NCBI RefSeq assembly: GCF_000298195.1
Contig: NZ_BAHC01000125.1
Coordinates: 1 to 64,000, forward strand
DNA: 64,000 nucleotides
Source: Gordonia rhizosphera NBRC 16068
Lineage (GTDB): Bacteria; Actinomycetota; Actinomycetes; Mycobacteriales; Mycobacteriaceae
Reading direction: 5' to 3'
The translations under genes were made by a program, and so were the position numbers. Shown here piece by piece: positions 26,376 to 35,121 of this stretch. The notes under the pieces were generated by a model, which worked only from the letters and a program-made list of their open reading frames with translations, was not told the origin of the DNA and did not search any database. The first letter of the stretch is position 1. Each line of letters starts with the position of its first letter.

Positions 26376-27194
26376 ATGAAACTCGCCACCCTACGCATCG
26401 GCGGCAGCACCGTCGCCGCCCGCATCGACGACACCACCGCCACAGTCATCGACGGCTTCTCCGACCTCGGAACGCTGCTCGGGGCCGACGACTGGAAGTC
26501 CATCGCCGAAGGCGCGCACGGCACGACCATCGCCCTCACCGACGCCGACTACGCGCCTGTCGTTCCCCGACCCGGCAAGATGTTCTGCGTCGGCCTGAAC
26601 TACGCGTCGCACATCAAGGAGATGGGCCGCGACCTGCCCACCTACCCCACCCTGTTCGTCAAGGTCGCCGATGCCCTGACCGGCGCCTACGACGAGGTCG
26701 TCGTCCCCGCCTACGCGGCTGGCGAGCTGGACTGGGAGGCCGAGCTGGCATTCGTCATCGGCAAGCAGGCCTACCAGGTCTCCGAGGCCGACGCCGCCGA
26801 CCACATCGCCGGCTACTCGGTGATCAACGACTACACGATGCGCGACTACCAATACCGCACGCTGCAGTGGGATCAGGGCAAGAACTTCGAGAAGACCAGC
26901 GGATTCGGGCCGTGGATGGACACCGACTACCGGCTCGGCACACGAATCGAGACGCGACTGGAGGGCGAGGTCATGCAGGCCTCCACCACCGATGATCTCG
27001 TGTTCAAGCCCGCCGCTCTCGTCGAGTACATCTCGCACATCGTCACGCTGAACCCCGGTGACGTGGTCATCACCGGTACCACCGGCGGGGTGGGACACGC
27101 CCGCAAGCCCGCCCGCTACGTCGGAGACGGCCAGACCGTCGAGGTCACCGTCGAAGGACTCGGCACGGTTCGGAACAAGACCATTGTCAAGTAA
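26376..27194 (+). CDS. Fumarylpyruvate hydrolase (FAH family)
   Basis: A 272-residue metal-dependent hydrolase that splits fumarylpyruvate to fumarate and pyruvate, the last gentisate step. Typical FAH-family features are CVGLNYASHIKEMG with the catalytic His, the acidic metal ligands in LDWEAELAFVIGK, GYSVINDYTMRDYQ and the final TGTTGGVGHARKP. The ATG at 26376 has GAGGA in front; an in-frame ATG at 26340 lacks one. The family also contains other acylpyruvate hydrolases; the assignment rests on the neighbouring dioxygenase and isomerase. Confidence 0.92.
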   Translation: MKLATLRIGGSTVAARIDDTTATVIDGFSDLGTLLGADDWKSIAEGAHGTTIALTDADYAPVVPRPGKMFCVGLNYASHIKEMGRDLPTYPTLFVKVADALTGAYDEVVVPAYAAGELDWEAELAFVIGKQAYQVSEADAADHIAGYSVINDYTMRDYQYRTLQWDQGKNFEKTSGFGPWMDTDYRLGTRIETRLEGEVMQASTTDDLVFKPAALVEYISHIVTLNPGDVVITGTTGGVGHARKPARYVGDGQTVEVTVEGLGTVRNKTIVK

Positions 27195-27195
27195 C

Positions 27196-27951
27196 GTGAC
27201 ATCCGTGGCGGACAACACCTCTCGCGACACCCGCGGTTTCCACGAACTGTCCCTCGACGAGCGCCTGACGACGGCCCGAGACGGCACCGCCTGGTTTGCG
27301 CGACACCTCGCGCAGATCAGCGACGCCGACCTCGACGTCCCGTCGGCGCTCGCCGGGTGGACGCGCAAACACGTCGTCGCCCATGTCGGCTACAACGCGG
27401 CGGCGCTGTGCAACCTCGTCGCTTGGGCGGACACCGGTGTGGAGACACCGATGTATCCCTCGTTCGAAGAGCGCAACACCGAGATCGAGGAGGGTGCGAC
27501 GCTGCCCGCAGCGGCACTGCGGAATCTGTTCGACCACACCGCAGCCCGTCTCGACGAAGGCTGGCGCCACCTGCCGGCGGATCGCTGGTCGCACGAAGTG
27601 CGCACCATGCAGGGACGCACCGTGCCGGCGTCGGAAACCGCCTGGCTGCGCACCCGCGAGGTGTGGATTCACACCGTCGACCTCGGTTCGGGAGCATCGT
27701 TTGCCGAGTTCCCCGAGCCCGTGCTGGTCGATTTGTTCGACGACGTGCTGAGCGGATGGCGCCGAAATGGCGACGGCGCGGAGCTGCGCCTGATGCCCGC
27801 CGGCGAACCGGTCACCGACGTCGACCCCGCGTTCGTGGGCGCCCGCACCGAGGTCAGCGGTTCACTCGCCGCGGTTGTCGGCTGGATGTGCGGCCGGTCG
27901 ACCGACGGCATCACCACCGCCGAGGGCGTCACGCCACCGCGCTGGATCTGA
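27196..27951 (+). CDS. Mycothiol-dependent maleylpyruvate isomerase
   Basis: A 251-residue enzyme of the DinB/MDMPI fold that isomerises maleylpyruvate to fumarylpyruvate using mycothiol, the thiol cofactor of actinobacteria. The zinc ligands are visible as His in RKHVVAHVGYN (H63) and the Glu-x3-His pair in TREVWIHTVDLG. The C-terminal third is the MDMPI C-domain. It begins with GTG one base after the hydrolase stop; a second GTG three codons on is possible. Its use instead of the glutathione-dependent zeta-type isomerase of proteobacteria fits the host. Confidence 0.9.
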   Translation: MTSVADNTSRDTRGFHELSLDERLTTARDGTAWFARHLAQISDADLDVPSALAGWTRKHVVAHVGYNAAALCNLVAWADTGVETPMYPSFEERNTEIEEGATLPAAALRNLFDHTAARLDEGWRHLPADRWSHEVRTMQGRTVPASETAWLRTREVWIHTVDLGSGASFAEFPEPVLVDLFDDVLSGWRRNGDGAELRLMPAGEPVTDVDPAFVGARTEVSGSLAAVVGWMCGRSTDGITTAEGVTPPRWI

Positions 27952-27967
27952 CACACCCACGAACACA

Positions 27968-28015
27968 CAGAACTCCCAGTTACACACGAAATCCCGTGTG
28001 TAACTGGGAGTTCTG
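27968..28015. terminator. Long perfect hairpin between convergent genes
   Basis: A 21-bp perfect stem (27968-27988 with 27995-28015) around a 6-base loop AAATCC. It is AT-richer than its surroundings and lies between the convergent maleylpyruvate isomerase and MerR genes. It is long for a simple terminator. Confidence 0.7.
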
Positions 28016-28041
28016 CGTGTTCCGCGCTCGCCTACGCCCCG

Positions 28042-28815
28042 CTATCCGCCATCGGCGGTGAACTCTCCCGCCTCCATCCGTTCCCGGATCTCGTCGGCAT
28101 GCGCAATCGCTCTGCCGATCTCCTCGGCCATGACGTGGGCCGCCGACTGCCAGGCGACCGCTCGTATCCGTTCCAGATTCGTCTCGAGATCTTCGATCGT
28201 GCCTGCGTACAAGTGGCCACGCTCGGAAATCCACCTCACGACGTAGCGCTCGCACAGTTCCCGCATGCTTTCGCGCATTGCGTCTGCGGACCATGCACTT
28301 AACTCGAAATCGCTTCCGATGGAATACATTTCGAGGGCACCGCGCAATTGGGGGACACTCTCACAGAACCAGACCTTACGCCCGTCAGCCGTCGTCCGCC
28401 GCTCGAGATAACCGGTGGAGACGAGCGCCGGCACCTGATCCGGATAGGCCTCGCCGAGCAGATCCGCGAGTTCTCCCTCGTCAAGTTCCCGGCTCGAGGT
28501 GGCCAGCCACGCAGCCCCGGCGATAGCGGGCCCGAGCAGATCGACGACACTGCTCTGCGATTCGCCGGAGTCGCCCAGCACCGTGCGGATCGTCTGCAGC
28601 CGCAGGCCACGGGCCTGCAACGCCGCGATCGACCTTAGGCGTTCCAGGTGCGCCGACCCATAGACCGCCTGGCCACCCTTGCGTACCGGACGCGGAAGCA
28701 ACCCTTCGGACTGGTAATAGCGGATCGTCCGCGCGGGCACCTCCGCGACCTTCTCGAGTTCGGCGAGCGTGAACCCAACCTCTCCAGCGGCGTCGTTCAC
28801 TGTCATGCCTCTCAT
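28042..28815 (-). CDS. MerR-family regulator
   Basis: A 257-residue protein with an N-terminal MerR winged helix (FTLAELEKVAEVPARTIRYY, then QSEGLLPRPVRKGGQAVYG, about residues 13-50) and a larger than usual C-terminal part of about 170 residues without the metal-binding Cys loop of MerR/CueR, so an organic effector is likely. An excellent AGGAGGTG precedes the ATG at 28813-28815; a second in-frame ATG is three codons on. It is divergent from the SDR-E1-VOC-ligase operon, and the shared dyad in both ligase-cluster promoters is the obvious candidate target. It is the only regulator gene in this cluster. Confidence 0.85.
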   Translation of the reverse strand: MRGMTVNDAAGEVGFTLAELEKVAEVPARTIRYYQSEGLLPRPVRKGGQAVYGSAHLERLRSIAALQARGLRLQTIRTVLGDSGESQSSVVDLLGPAIAGAAWLATSSRELDEGELADLLGEAYPDQVPALVSTGYLERRTTADGRKVWFCESVPQLRGALEMYSIGSDFELSAWSADAMRESMRELCERYVVRWISERGHLYAGTIEDLETNLERIRAVAWQSAAHVMAEEIGRAIAHADEIRERMEAGEFTADGG

Positions 28816-28861
28816 GAAATCACCTCCTGGTGCGACAACACACACTAGCCACCAAACACAC

Positions 28862-28903
28862 TTGACAGCGACGTGTGACTCATCTTACTGTCGTATTACA
28901 GTT
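28862..28903 (+). promoter_or_regulatory. Promoter with dyad over the -10 box, in front of the SDR/E1/VOC/ligase operon
   Basis: TTGACA (28862-28867), an 18-bp spacer and TACTGT (28886-28891) form a good promoter. The -10 box is the left arm of TACTGT-N6-ACAGTT (28886-28903). The same TTGACAG ... TTACTGT-GT-T-ACAGT-TACTGA pattern occurs in front of the second ligase gene at 35122. A regulator bound there would block the -10 region. Confidence 0.65.
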
Positions 28904-28955
28904 AATACTGACACACAGCAGCGCTTACCGTAGGCGCTCACCACAGGAGGTACCC

Positions 28956-29954
28956 ATGTCGGACGCACGCCCCAACCCGACGGTCCCGTCGAAGGTCTTC
29001 ATCACCGGCGCCGGCGGCTTCATCGGCCGTACTCTCGCCGCCCGCTTGCGTGAGCTCGGCGCCACCGTCACCGGTGTCGACCTCGTCGCGAATCCAGCCG
29101 AGGGGATAGTCGCCGGCAGCACCACTGACCCGTCGACCTGGGCACATGCACTCGAGGGCGTCGACGCGGTGGTCCACACCGCGGCGATCGTCAGCACCGT
29201 TGCACCCGTCGGGCAGGCGTGGGAGGTGAACGTGCTGGGCACCAAGAAGGTGCTCGACGCCGCGGTCGACGCGGGCGTCGGCCGGTTCGTGCACCTCAGT
29301 TCGATCGCGGCCTACGGGTGGGAGTACCCCGATCACGTGACCGAGGACTACCCGACCCGGGTCACCGGTGGCGTGAGCACCTACACCGACACCAAGACGA
29401 ACTCCGAATTGACGGTCCTCGCCAACGGCAAGCGCGGCATGGAAACCGTCATCGTGCGCCCGGCCGACGTCTACGGTCCCGGCTCGGTCTGGATTCGTGA
29501 GCCGCTGGCGATGATCAAGAAGAACCAGATGATCCTGCCCGAACACGGCTCCGGCGTGTTCGACGTGATCTACATCGACAACTTCGTTGACGCGATGGTC
29601 CTCCTGCTCGCCGCCGACGGCAAAGCTGTCGACGGCCAGATCTTCAATTTCGGCGAGGAATCGATCCGCACCTGCGCCGAGTACTTCGGCGAACTGGCCT
29701 CCTGGGTCCCGGGCGGCAAGATCACGTCGGTGCCGATCAAGGTCGCCATCCCGGCCCTCGGCGCCGTCGGCAAGCTGCAGCGCCGCCTCGGCATGAAGAG
29801 CGAGCTCGGTCCGGCCCTCATGCACATGTTCAACCGCCACGTCGTCGTGTCCAACGAGAAGGCGCGCACGGTCCTCGGCTTCAAGCCCGTCGTCTCCTAC
29901 GAAGAGGGCATGGCGCGCCAGAAGGCATGGGCCCGCGCCGAAGGCCTCATCTAG
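28956..29954 (+). CDS. NAD(P)-dependent epimerase/dehydratase-like SDR
   Basis: A 332-residue extended short-chain dehydrogenase. The Rossmann motif is VFITGAGGFIGRTLAARLRE (about residues 13-32), the catalytic YxxxK is in STYTDTKTNSE, and VRPADVYGPG follows, as in the 3-beta-hydroxysteroid dehydrogenase/epimerase group. It would oxidise or reduce a hydroxyl/ketone of the pathway substrate with NAD(P). CAGGAGG precedes the ATG at 28956; an upstream in-frame start lies within the promoter. First gene of the MerR-linked operon. The substrate is not known. Confidence 0.88.
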   Translation: MSDARPNPTVPSKVFITGAGGFIGRTLAARLRELGATVTGVDLVANPAEGIVAGSTTDPSTWAHALEGVDAVVHTAAIVSTVAPVGQAWEVNVLGTKKVLDAAVDAGVGRFVHLSSIAAYGWEYPDHVTEDYPTRVTGGVSTYTDTKTNSELTVLANGKRGMETVIVRPADVYGPGSVWIREPLAMIKKNQMILPEHGSGVFDVIYIDNFVDAMVLLLAADGKAVDGQIFNFGEESIRTCAEYFGELASWVPGGKITSVPIKVAIPALGAVGKLQRRLGMKSELGPALMHMFNRHVVVSNEKARTVLGFKPVVSYEEGMARQKAWARAEGLI

Positions 29955-30011
29955 AACTCACCAACCAAGTTGAAACCCAATGAACCACAAAACGATTGAC
30001 GGAGGTCACCG

Positions 30012-31079
30012 ATGAGCAACAACCGGATGAACGCCGCCCAGATCTACCGGACGATGGTCCGGATGCGACTGGTCGACGAAGCATTTGTCGAAGCATGGAA
30101 GGACGGACTCGTCCCCGGCGAATACCACTCGGCCCACGGCGAGGAGGGCATCAACGCCGGCGTTCTCGCACATCTGAACGACGCCGACACCTTGGCGCTC
30201 GATCATCGCAACACCGGCCCGTTCGTCGGCCGCGGCATCGATCTCGAGGCACTGATGCTCGAGGTGCTCGGCTCCGATGAGGGCATCGCCCGCGGGATGG
30301 CCGGCCACATGCACATCTTCGACCCGGACTGCAATGCCGGTGCGGACGGCATCGTCGGCGCAGGCGGTCCGCTGGCCGTCGGCCAGGCCATCGCCCACAC
30401 CCGGGCCAACCCGGGCAGTGTCGCCGTCACCTTCCACGGTGAGGCCGCGATGAACCAGGGCATGATGATGGAGGCCTACAACATGGCCGTCGCATGGAAC
30501 CTGCCCGTGGTGTTCGTCTGCAAGGACAACAAGTGGGGCATCACCACGTACTCCAGCGACCAGACCGCCGGTACCCCGGTGCAGCGCGCCAAGGGATTCG
30601 GCCTCCACGTCGAGACGGCTGCCGGGCACAAGGTGGCCGACGTCCACCGCGCGGCCGGCAAGCTCATCGACCGCGCCCGTGCCGGCAAGGGCCCGGGGTT
30701 CCTGTATGTGACGTGCCATCGCCCCAACGGACACCTCGAGGGCGACCCGCTCGTCGGCTTGCTGCGTCAGCCCAAACAGCAGCTGTCGGTGTGGGTCCCC
30801 GAGCTGATGGGTGGATTCACCAACTCCGCGAGCGGCACCACCGGCGAGAAGGTGCGCGCCATGGTCGGTGTCGGGAAGCGCGCCGGCCGGTTCACCCGGG
30901 ACATGGCCCTCAACACCCGCAAGGACCCGGTCCGCCGCGGCCGTTCCCTGGTCGGGGCAGAAGCCGCGGCCACCATCGAAGCCCAGGAGCGAGCCGAAGT
31001 TCTCGCCGCCATCACCGCAGTCCGCGCCCGAGTCGGCAATCGCCTCGGCTTCGGCGTCACCACAGGAGGAACCCGATGA
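30012..31079 (+). CDS. TPP-dependent dehydrogenase E1 alpha subunit (AcoA-like)
   Basis: A 355-residue thiamine diphosphate enzyme subunit of the 2-oxoacid/acetoin dehydrogenase type. The TPP motif is degenerate but readable (HGEAAMNQGMMMEAYNMA ending in CKDNKWG), where most family members have GDG...NN. The C-terminal loop RPNGHLEGDPL resembles the GHFEGD of acetoin dehydrogenase AcoA as I recall it. With the beta subunit encoded next, the pair should decarboxylate a 2-oxo acid or cleave a vicinal ketol/diketone. No E2 (lipoyl) or E3 gene is in the operon. CGGAGG precedes the ATG at 30012. The stop overlaps the beta start as ATGA. Confidence 0.88.
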   Translation: MSNNRMNAAQIYRTMVRMRLVDEAFVEAWKDGLVPGEYHSAHGEEGINAGVLAHLNDADTLALDHRNTGPFVGRGIDLEALMLEVLGSDEGIARGMAGHMHIFDPDCNAGADGIVGAGGPLAVGQAIAHTRANPGSVAVTFHGEAAMNQGMMMEAYNMAVAWNLPVVFVCKDNKWGITTYSSDQTAGTPVQRAKGFGLHVETAAGHKVADVHRAAGKLIDRARAGKGPGFLYVTCHRPNGHLEGDPLVGLLRQPKQQLSVWVPELMGGFTNSASGTTGEKVRAMVGVGKRAGRFTRDMALNTRKDPVRRGRSLVGAEAAATIEAQERAEVLAAITAVRARVGNRLGFGVTTGGTR

Positions 31080-32089
31080 CCATCATGCGCTACGACGAAG
31101 CCGTCGACCACGCCCTCGGCCAGGCGATGGCCGCCGACCCGTCGGTCGTCACCTGGGGCGAGGACGTCGAGATTCTGCGCCGCGTGCTGCAGAGCCGCTT
31201 CGGACCCGAGCGGGTCCGTGACACTCCGATCTCCGAGCAGGGGTTCATGTACGCCGGTATCGGCGCCGCCATGGCCGGACTGCGACCGGTGGTCGAGCTG
31301 TACATGATCGACTTCGGCATGGTCGGCTGGTCGGCGATCGCCAACGCCGGCTCCAAGTTCAAGGATTTCTCCGGCGGCCGCTGGAACATCCCGATGGTGC
31401 TGCGTGCCGGTGTCGGCGGCTGGTACGCCGACGGCGGCCAGCACGAGCAGACCTTCTGGGGCAGTCTCTCCTCGTATCCGTCGACCGAGGTCGTCGTGCC
31501 GTCCACCCCGGCCGACGCCGCCGGTCTGATGCTGTCAGCAGTGCAGAGCGACGAGTTCACCGTCTTCCTCACCCCCAAACTGCTCGACCAGCAGATCCTG
31601 GACTACCTCGGGGGCGACCAGCGCAGCACCCTGGATCTCACCCCGGTGCAGCCCAAGGCCGGCGCCATCGGCGAGGTTCCCGACGTGGTCACGCCGATCC
31701 CGTTCGGCAAGGCGGCCACCCGCCGCACCGGGTCCGACATCACGCTGGTGTCGGTCGGCATCGGTGTGCACCGCTGCCTCGAGGCGGCCGACGCGCTCGC
31801 CGCCGACGGAATCGAGGCCACCGTGCTCGATCTACGTACCCTCGCCCCGCTCGACACCGAGGCCATCGTCGAACATGTGGGTCGCACCGGCCGCGTCGTC
31901 GTCGCCGACGAGGACTACAGCCGCGGCGGACTGACCGGCGAGATCGCCGCTCTGCTACTCGAATCCGGCACCACCGCCCGCTACGCGCGGGTCGCCGTCG
32001 AGCAGACCATCCCCTTCGCGCCGCATCTCGAATACGCGGCACTCCCCAACGCGGAACGCATCGCAGCGGCCGCCAAATCTCTTGCCTGA
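31076..32089 (+). CDS. TPP-dependent dehydrogenase E1 beta subunit (AcoB-like)
   Basis: The 337-residue partner of the alpha subunit; together they form the alpha2-beta2 E1 enzyme. Recognisable parts are the acidic GEDVEILRRVL, the TPP-activating Glu region in DTPISEQGFMYAGIGAAMAG, and the C-terminal transketolase domain with DITLVSVGIGVHRCLEAADAL and TVLDLRTLAPLDTEAI. The ATG overlaps the alpha stop by 4 bp and follows CAGGAGGA, so the subunits should be made in equal amounts. The same frame is open far upstream, but that part is antisense-like noise over the alpha gene. Confidence 0.9.
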   Translation: MTIMRYDEAVDHALGQAMAADPSVVTWGEDVEILRRVLQSRFGPERVRDTPISEQGFMYAGIGAAMAGLRPVVELYMIDFGMVGWSAIANAGSKFKDFSGGRWNIPMVLRAGVGGWYADGGQHEQTFWGSLSSYPSTEVVVPSTPADAAGLMLSAVQSDEFTVFLTPKLLDQQILDYLGGDQRSTLDLTPVQPKAGAIGEVPDVVTPIPFGKAATRRTGSDITLVSVGIGVHRCLEAADALAADGIEATVLDLRTLAPLDTEAIVEHVGRTGRVVVADEDYSRGGLTGEIAALLLESGTTARYARVAVEQTIPFAPHLEYAALPNAERIAAAAKSLA

Positions 32090-32098
32090 GGAACCGAC

Positions 32099-33505
32099 AT
32101 GACCACAACACTGCCCCTCGTTCAGATCGCACTCAGCGTGCGCGACGTCCAGCACTCCCAGCGCTGGTACCGCGACATCTTCGGGTTCACCGAGGCCGGC
32201 GGCACGCACGCGTTCATTCCGCTGCTCGGCTCCGAGGACGTCCAGAACGTGCCGGGCGCCACCAGCGTCTGCTGGTGGATGCTCGACGGCACGCCCGGAT
32301 TCCAGATGGAGCTCTTCGAGTTCTCCAAGCCACACCCGAAGCCGGTGCCCGCCGACTGGCGTCCGTCCGACATCGGTTACACCACAGTCGGTTTCCACGT
32401 CAAAGACTTCGACGCGACACTCGAGGCGCTCGCCCGCCGCAACGTCGGCCTGCTGACCGAACCGATGGGACTGCTCGGGTCGCGACGCGTGTGCGTCACC
32501 GATCCCGACGGGATCCTGCTGGAGATCATGGAATCAGACCCGCGGACCGACGGGATGGGCCCACGCCCGGACACCCCGGCGATCGCCCGGTTCGTGACAT
32601 TGTCGGTGCCCGACCTCGCCGAGGCCCGCCGCACCTGGGTCGACGTGATGGGGCTGTCCGAGGTGGACCTCTCCCTGCACGACGCCGAGCACGAAAAGCT
32701 CTGGGGTCTGGCGGGTTCCACCCGTGAGTCGTTCGTCGTCCATGCCGGCGACGCGTTCCTCGAGGTCGTGCAGTACCTCGACCCGATCGGCAAGCCGTGG
32801 CCGACCGGCTACCACATCAGTGACCTCGGCATCCTCAATATCGCTCTCGGCCTCGAGGATCGGGCATCACTCGACGCCCTCGTCCAGAAGGGACAGACGC
32901 GCGGCATCGAGCCGAACACCACCAAGGGCACGGTCGTCGACAAGCTCTGGTACGCCTCGTATGTCAACGACCCGATGGGCTTCTCGATCGAGTTGCTCTG
33001 GCACGGCAGCAAGGGCAAGCGTCGCCGGGTCGACCCGCTCGGTCTGCTCGAGCTTGGTTTCACCGAGAAGCAACCGCCGCTCAAGCGCGTCAGCGCCACC
33101 GCTCGGACATCCGCCACGCCCGAACAGGTGTGGGCGGTGCTCGACGACCACGCGACAATGGCCGACTGGACGCCGTTCAAGCGTTCCGAGATCCTCAGCG
33201 GCGGCGACGACAACGGCGTCGGACTCATCCGCAAGCTCAGCGGCGGACCGGCCGGCATGGCGGTCACCGAGCAGATCATCGCGGCCGAGGCACCCCACCG
33301 CATGGAGTACACGGCCAAGGGTGCGCCCGGTATGAAGCGCTACTACAGCTTCATCAGCGTCGAGGCGAATGCGTCCGGCGGCAGCACGATCACCTGGGAG
33401 GCGCAGTACCGCACGCTATTACCGGGATCTGCTGCCATCACGGGGCGCATGGTGCGTACCCTTGCAGACGGACTCGCACGCGCAGCCGAGCGCACCAAGA
33501 TCTGA
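32099..33505 (+). CDS. Three-domain fusion protein VOC-VOC-SRPBCC
   Basis: A 468-residue protein. Residues 5-145 form a first vicinal-oxygen-chelate (glyoxalase/dioxygenase) domain (IALSVRDVQHSQRWYRDIFG; ending DPDGILLEIMES), residues 160-300 a second (VTLSVPDLAEARRTWVDVMG; ending DPMGFSIELLWHG), and residues 320-468 a START-like SRPBCC domain (ATARTSATPEQVWAVLDDHA). Two VOC repeats are the build of extradiol dioxygenases and related isomerases, but the usual His ligand is absent from the second module, so classical ring cleavage is doubtful. His in VGFHVKDF and Glu in LLEIMES are possible metal ligands in the first. SRPBCC domains bind hydrophobic ligands. The fusion suggests a single enzyme handling a hydrophobic intermediate. 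It lies between the E1 and acyl-CoA ligase genes. Confidence 0.85.
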   Translation: MTTTLPLVQIALSVRDVQHSQRWYRDIFGFTEAGGTHAFIPLLGSEDVQNVPGATSVCWWMLDGTPGFQMELFEFSKPHPKPVPADWRPSDIGYTTVGFHVKDFDATLEALARRNVGLLTEPMGLLGSRRVCVTDPDGILLEIMESDPRTDGMGPRPDTPAIARFVTLSVPDLAEARRTWVDVMGLSEVDLSLHDAEHEKLWGLAGSTRESFVVHAGDAFLEVVQYLDPIGKPWPTGYHISDLGILNIALGLEDRASLDALVQKGQTRGIEPNTTKGTVVDKLWYASYVNDPMGFSIELLWHGSKGKRRRVDPLGLLELGFTEKQPPLKRVSATARTSATPEQVWAVLDDHATMADWTPFKRSEILSGGDDNGVGLIRKLSGGPAGMAVTEQIIAAEAPHRMEYTAKGAPGMKRYYSFISVEANASGGSTITWEAQYRTLLPGSAAITGRMVRTLADGLARAAERTKI

Positions 33506-33533
33506 CGCCAGCGATCCTCCGAAAGGACTTCTG

Positions 33534-35018
33534 ATGAACCTCACCGACAATCTGCGGCGTACCGCAGAGCAGTATCCGGACACTGTCGCCGTCAAGATGG
33601 ACGACGCGGAGATCACCTTCGCCCAGCTGAACGGGCTGGCCGCGAAGACCGCCGGATGGCTCCGCGAACTCGGCGTGCAGCCGGGCGACCGGGTGGCGGT
33701 ATCGCTGCCGAACATTCCGCACATGCCGATCCTCTACTACGGCATCCTGTGGGCCGGCGGCGTCGTCGTCCCGATGAATCCGCTCTACAAGGACCGGGAG
33801 TTCGCCCACGTCCTGCGCGACAGCGGCGCCAAGGTGTTCTTCGCCTGGAACGGTGTCGCCGATCAGGCCGCCAAGGGTGCAGCCGAGGCCGGCGCGACCT
33901 TCCTCGAGGTCGACCCCGCCACGTTCAGCGGACAGGTGCTGGCCCACGAGCCGATCGCGGTCACCGACCGGGCCGCCGAGGACACCGCGGTCATCCTCTA
34001 CACCTCGGGCACCACCGGCGCGCCCAAGGGAGCCGAACTCACACACGCGAACATGGTCCGCAACGCCGAGGTGTGCGCAAGCGACCGTCTGATCGGCCTG
34101 TCCGCCGGCGACGTCGTGTTCGGCGGGCTCCCGCTCTTCCACGTCTTCGGACAGACCTGCATGATGAACACGGCGGTGCTGACCGGCGCGACCCTGACCC
34201 TGCTGCCCCGCTTCGACCCGCAGCGCGCCCTGGAGATCATCGAACGCGACAAGGTCACCATCATGGGCGGCGTGCCGACCATGTACGTCGCGCTGACCCA
34301 GTTCCCGGACCGCGACCGCTTCGACACGTCAAGCCTGCGGCGTTGCGTGTCCGGCGGTTCCGCGCTGCCGGTCGAGATCCTCCGCGGCTTCGAGGAGGCC
34401 TACGGCGCCATGCTTCTCGAGGGCTACGGACTGTCGGAGACCTCGCCGGTCGCCTCGTTCAACCACGCCGACCGCGAACGCAAAGCGGGCTCGGTCGGGC
34501 AGCCGGTCGAGGGTGTGGAGTTCAAGCTCGTCGACCCGGAGTGGAACGAAGTGCCCGAGGGCTCGGATGGCGAAATCGCCATCAAGGGTCACAACATCAT
34601 GAAGGGCTACTTCGGCAACCCCGAGGCGACCGAGAAGGTACTCAAGGACGGCTGGTTCCGCACCGGCGACATCGGCCGACGCGACGACGACGGCTACTAC
34701 TACATCGTCGACCGCGCCAAGGACATGATCATTCGCGGCGGCTACAACGTCTACCCCCGCGAAGTCGAGGAGGTCCTCTACGGGCATCCGGCCGTCGCGA
34801 GCGCCGCCGTCGTCGGCATCCCCAGCCAGATGCACGGTGAAGAGGTCGCCGCCGTCATCACCGTCAAACCCGGCATGACGGTCACCGAAGACGAAATCCA
34901 GCAGTACACCAAAGACCGCGTGGCCGCCTACAAGTACCCCCGCGTCGTCCGCATCGTCGACGAGCTACCACTCGGCCCGACCGGCAAAATCCTCAAACGC
35001 GAGATCAAGATCTCCTGA
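33534..35018 (+). CDS. Acyl-CoA ligase (ANL superfamily), copy 1
   Basis: A 494-residue AMP-forming ligase that activates a carboxylic acid with ATP and CoA. Signature motifs are ILYTSGTTGAPKGAELTH (P-loop), LLEGYGLSETSPV, the hinge/ATP region WFRTGDIGRRDDDGYYYIVD and the catalytic Lys in LPLGPTGKILKREI. GAAAGGA precedes the ATG at 33534; an upstream in-frame start shadows the fusion gene. It is the last gene of the MerR-linked operon, followed by a strong hairpin. The second ligase downstream is close to identical and of exactly the same length. The substrate is presumably a product of the E1/VOC steps; chain length cannot be deduced. Confidence 0.93.
   Translation: MNLTDNLRRTAEQYPDTVAVKMDDAEITFAQLNGLAAKTAGWLRELGVQPGDRVAVSLPNIPHMPILYYGILWAGGVVVPMNPLYKDREFAHVLRDSGAKVFFAWNGVADQAAKGAAEAGATFLEVDPATFSGQVLAHEPIAVTDRAAEDTAVILYTSGTTGAPKGAELTHANMVRNAEVCASDRLIGLSAGDVVFGGLPLFHVFGQTCMMNTAVLTGATLTLLPRFDPQRALEIIERDKVTIMGGVPTMYVALTQFPDRDRFDTSSLRRCVSGGSALPVEILRGFEEAYGAMLLEGYGLSETSPVASFNHADRERKAGSVGQPVEGVEFKLVDPEWNEVPEGSDGEIAIKGHNIMKGYFGNPEATEKVLKDGWFRTGDIGRRDDDGYYYIVDRAKDMIIRGGYNVYPREVEEVLYGHPAVASAAVVGIPSQMHGEEVAAVITVKPGMTVTEDEIQQYTKDRVAAYKYPRVVRIVDELPLGPTGKILKREIKIS
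34839..35009 (+). repeat. Identical 171-bp tract shared with the second ligase gene (copy 1)
   Basis: This 3' segment of ligase 1 is, base by base by eye, identical to 36586-36756 in ligase 2, including third codon positions, while earlier parts of the two genes differ at many silent sites. It looks like a recent gene-conversion tract. Confidence 0.75.
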
Positions 35019-35037
35019 CCGCTCGGTAACTGCACAC

Positions 35038-35078
35038 CCGTGTCGTCGGTGCTCCCACTGGGAGCGCCGACGACACGG
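35038..35078 (+). terminator. Terminator hairpin after ligase 1
   Basis: A 19-bp stem (35038-35056 with 35060-35078) with a 3-base loop ACT, all Watson-Crick except one T-G pair. It separates the first operon from the second ligase promoter. Confidence 0.75.
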
Positions 35079-35121
35079 TCGTTTCGGGGCCATGTGATCC
35101 TCCGCCGATCACCAACTACAT

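Noticed and set aside
30494-31075. Upstream extension of the E1 beta frame inside the E1 alpha gene
   Set aside because: Arg/Gly-rich shadow sequence; a strong ribosome site and family residues begin at 31076.
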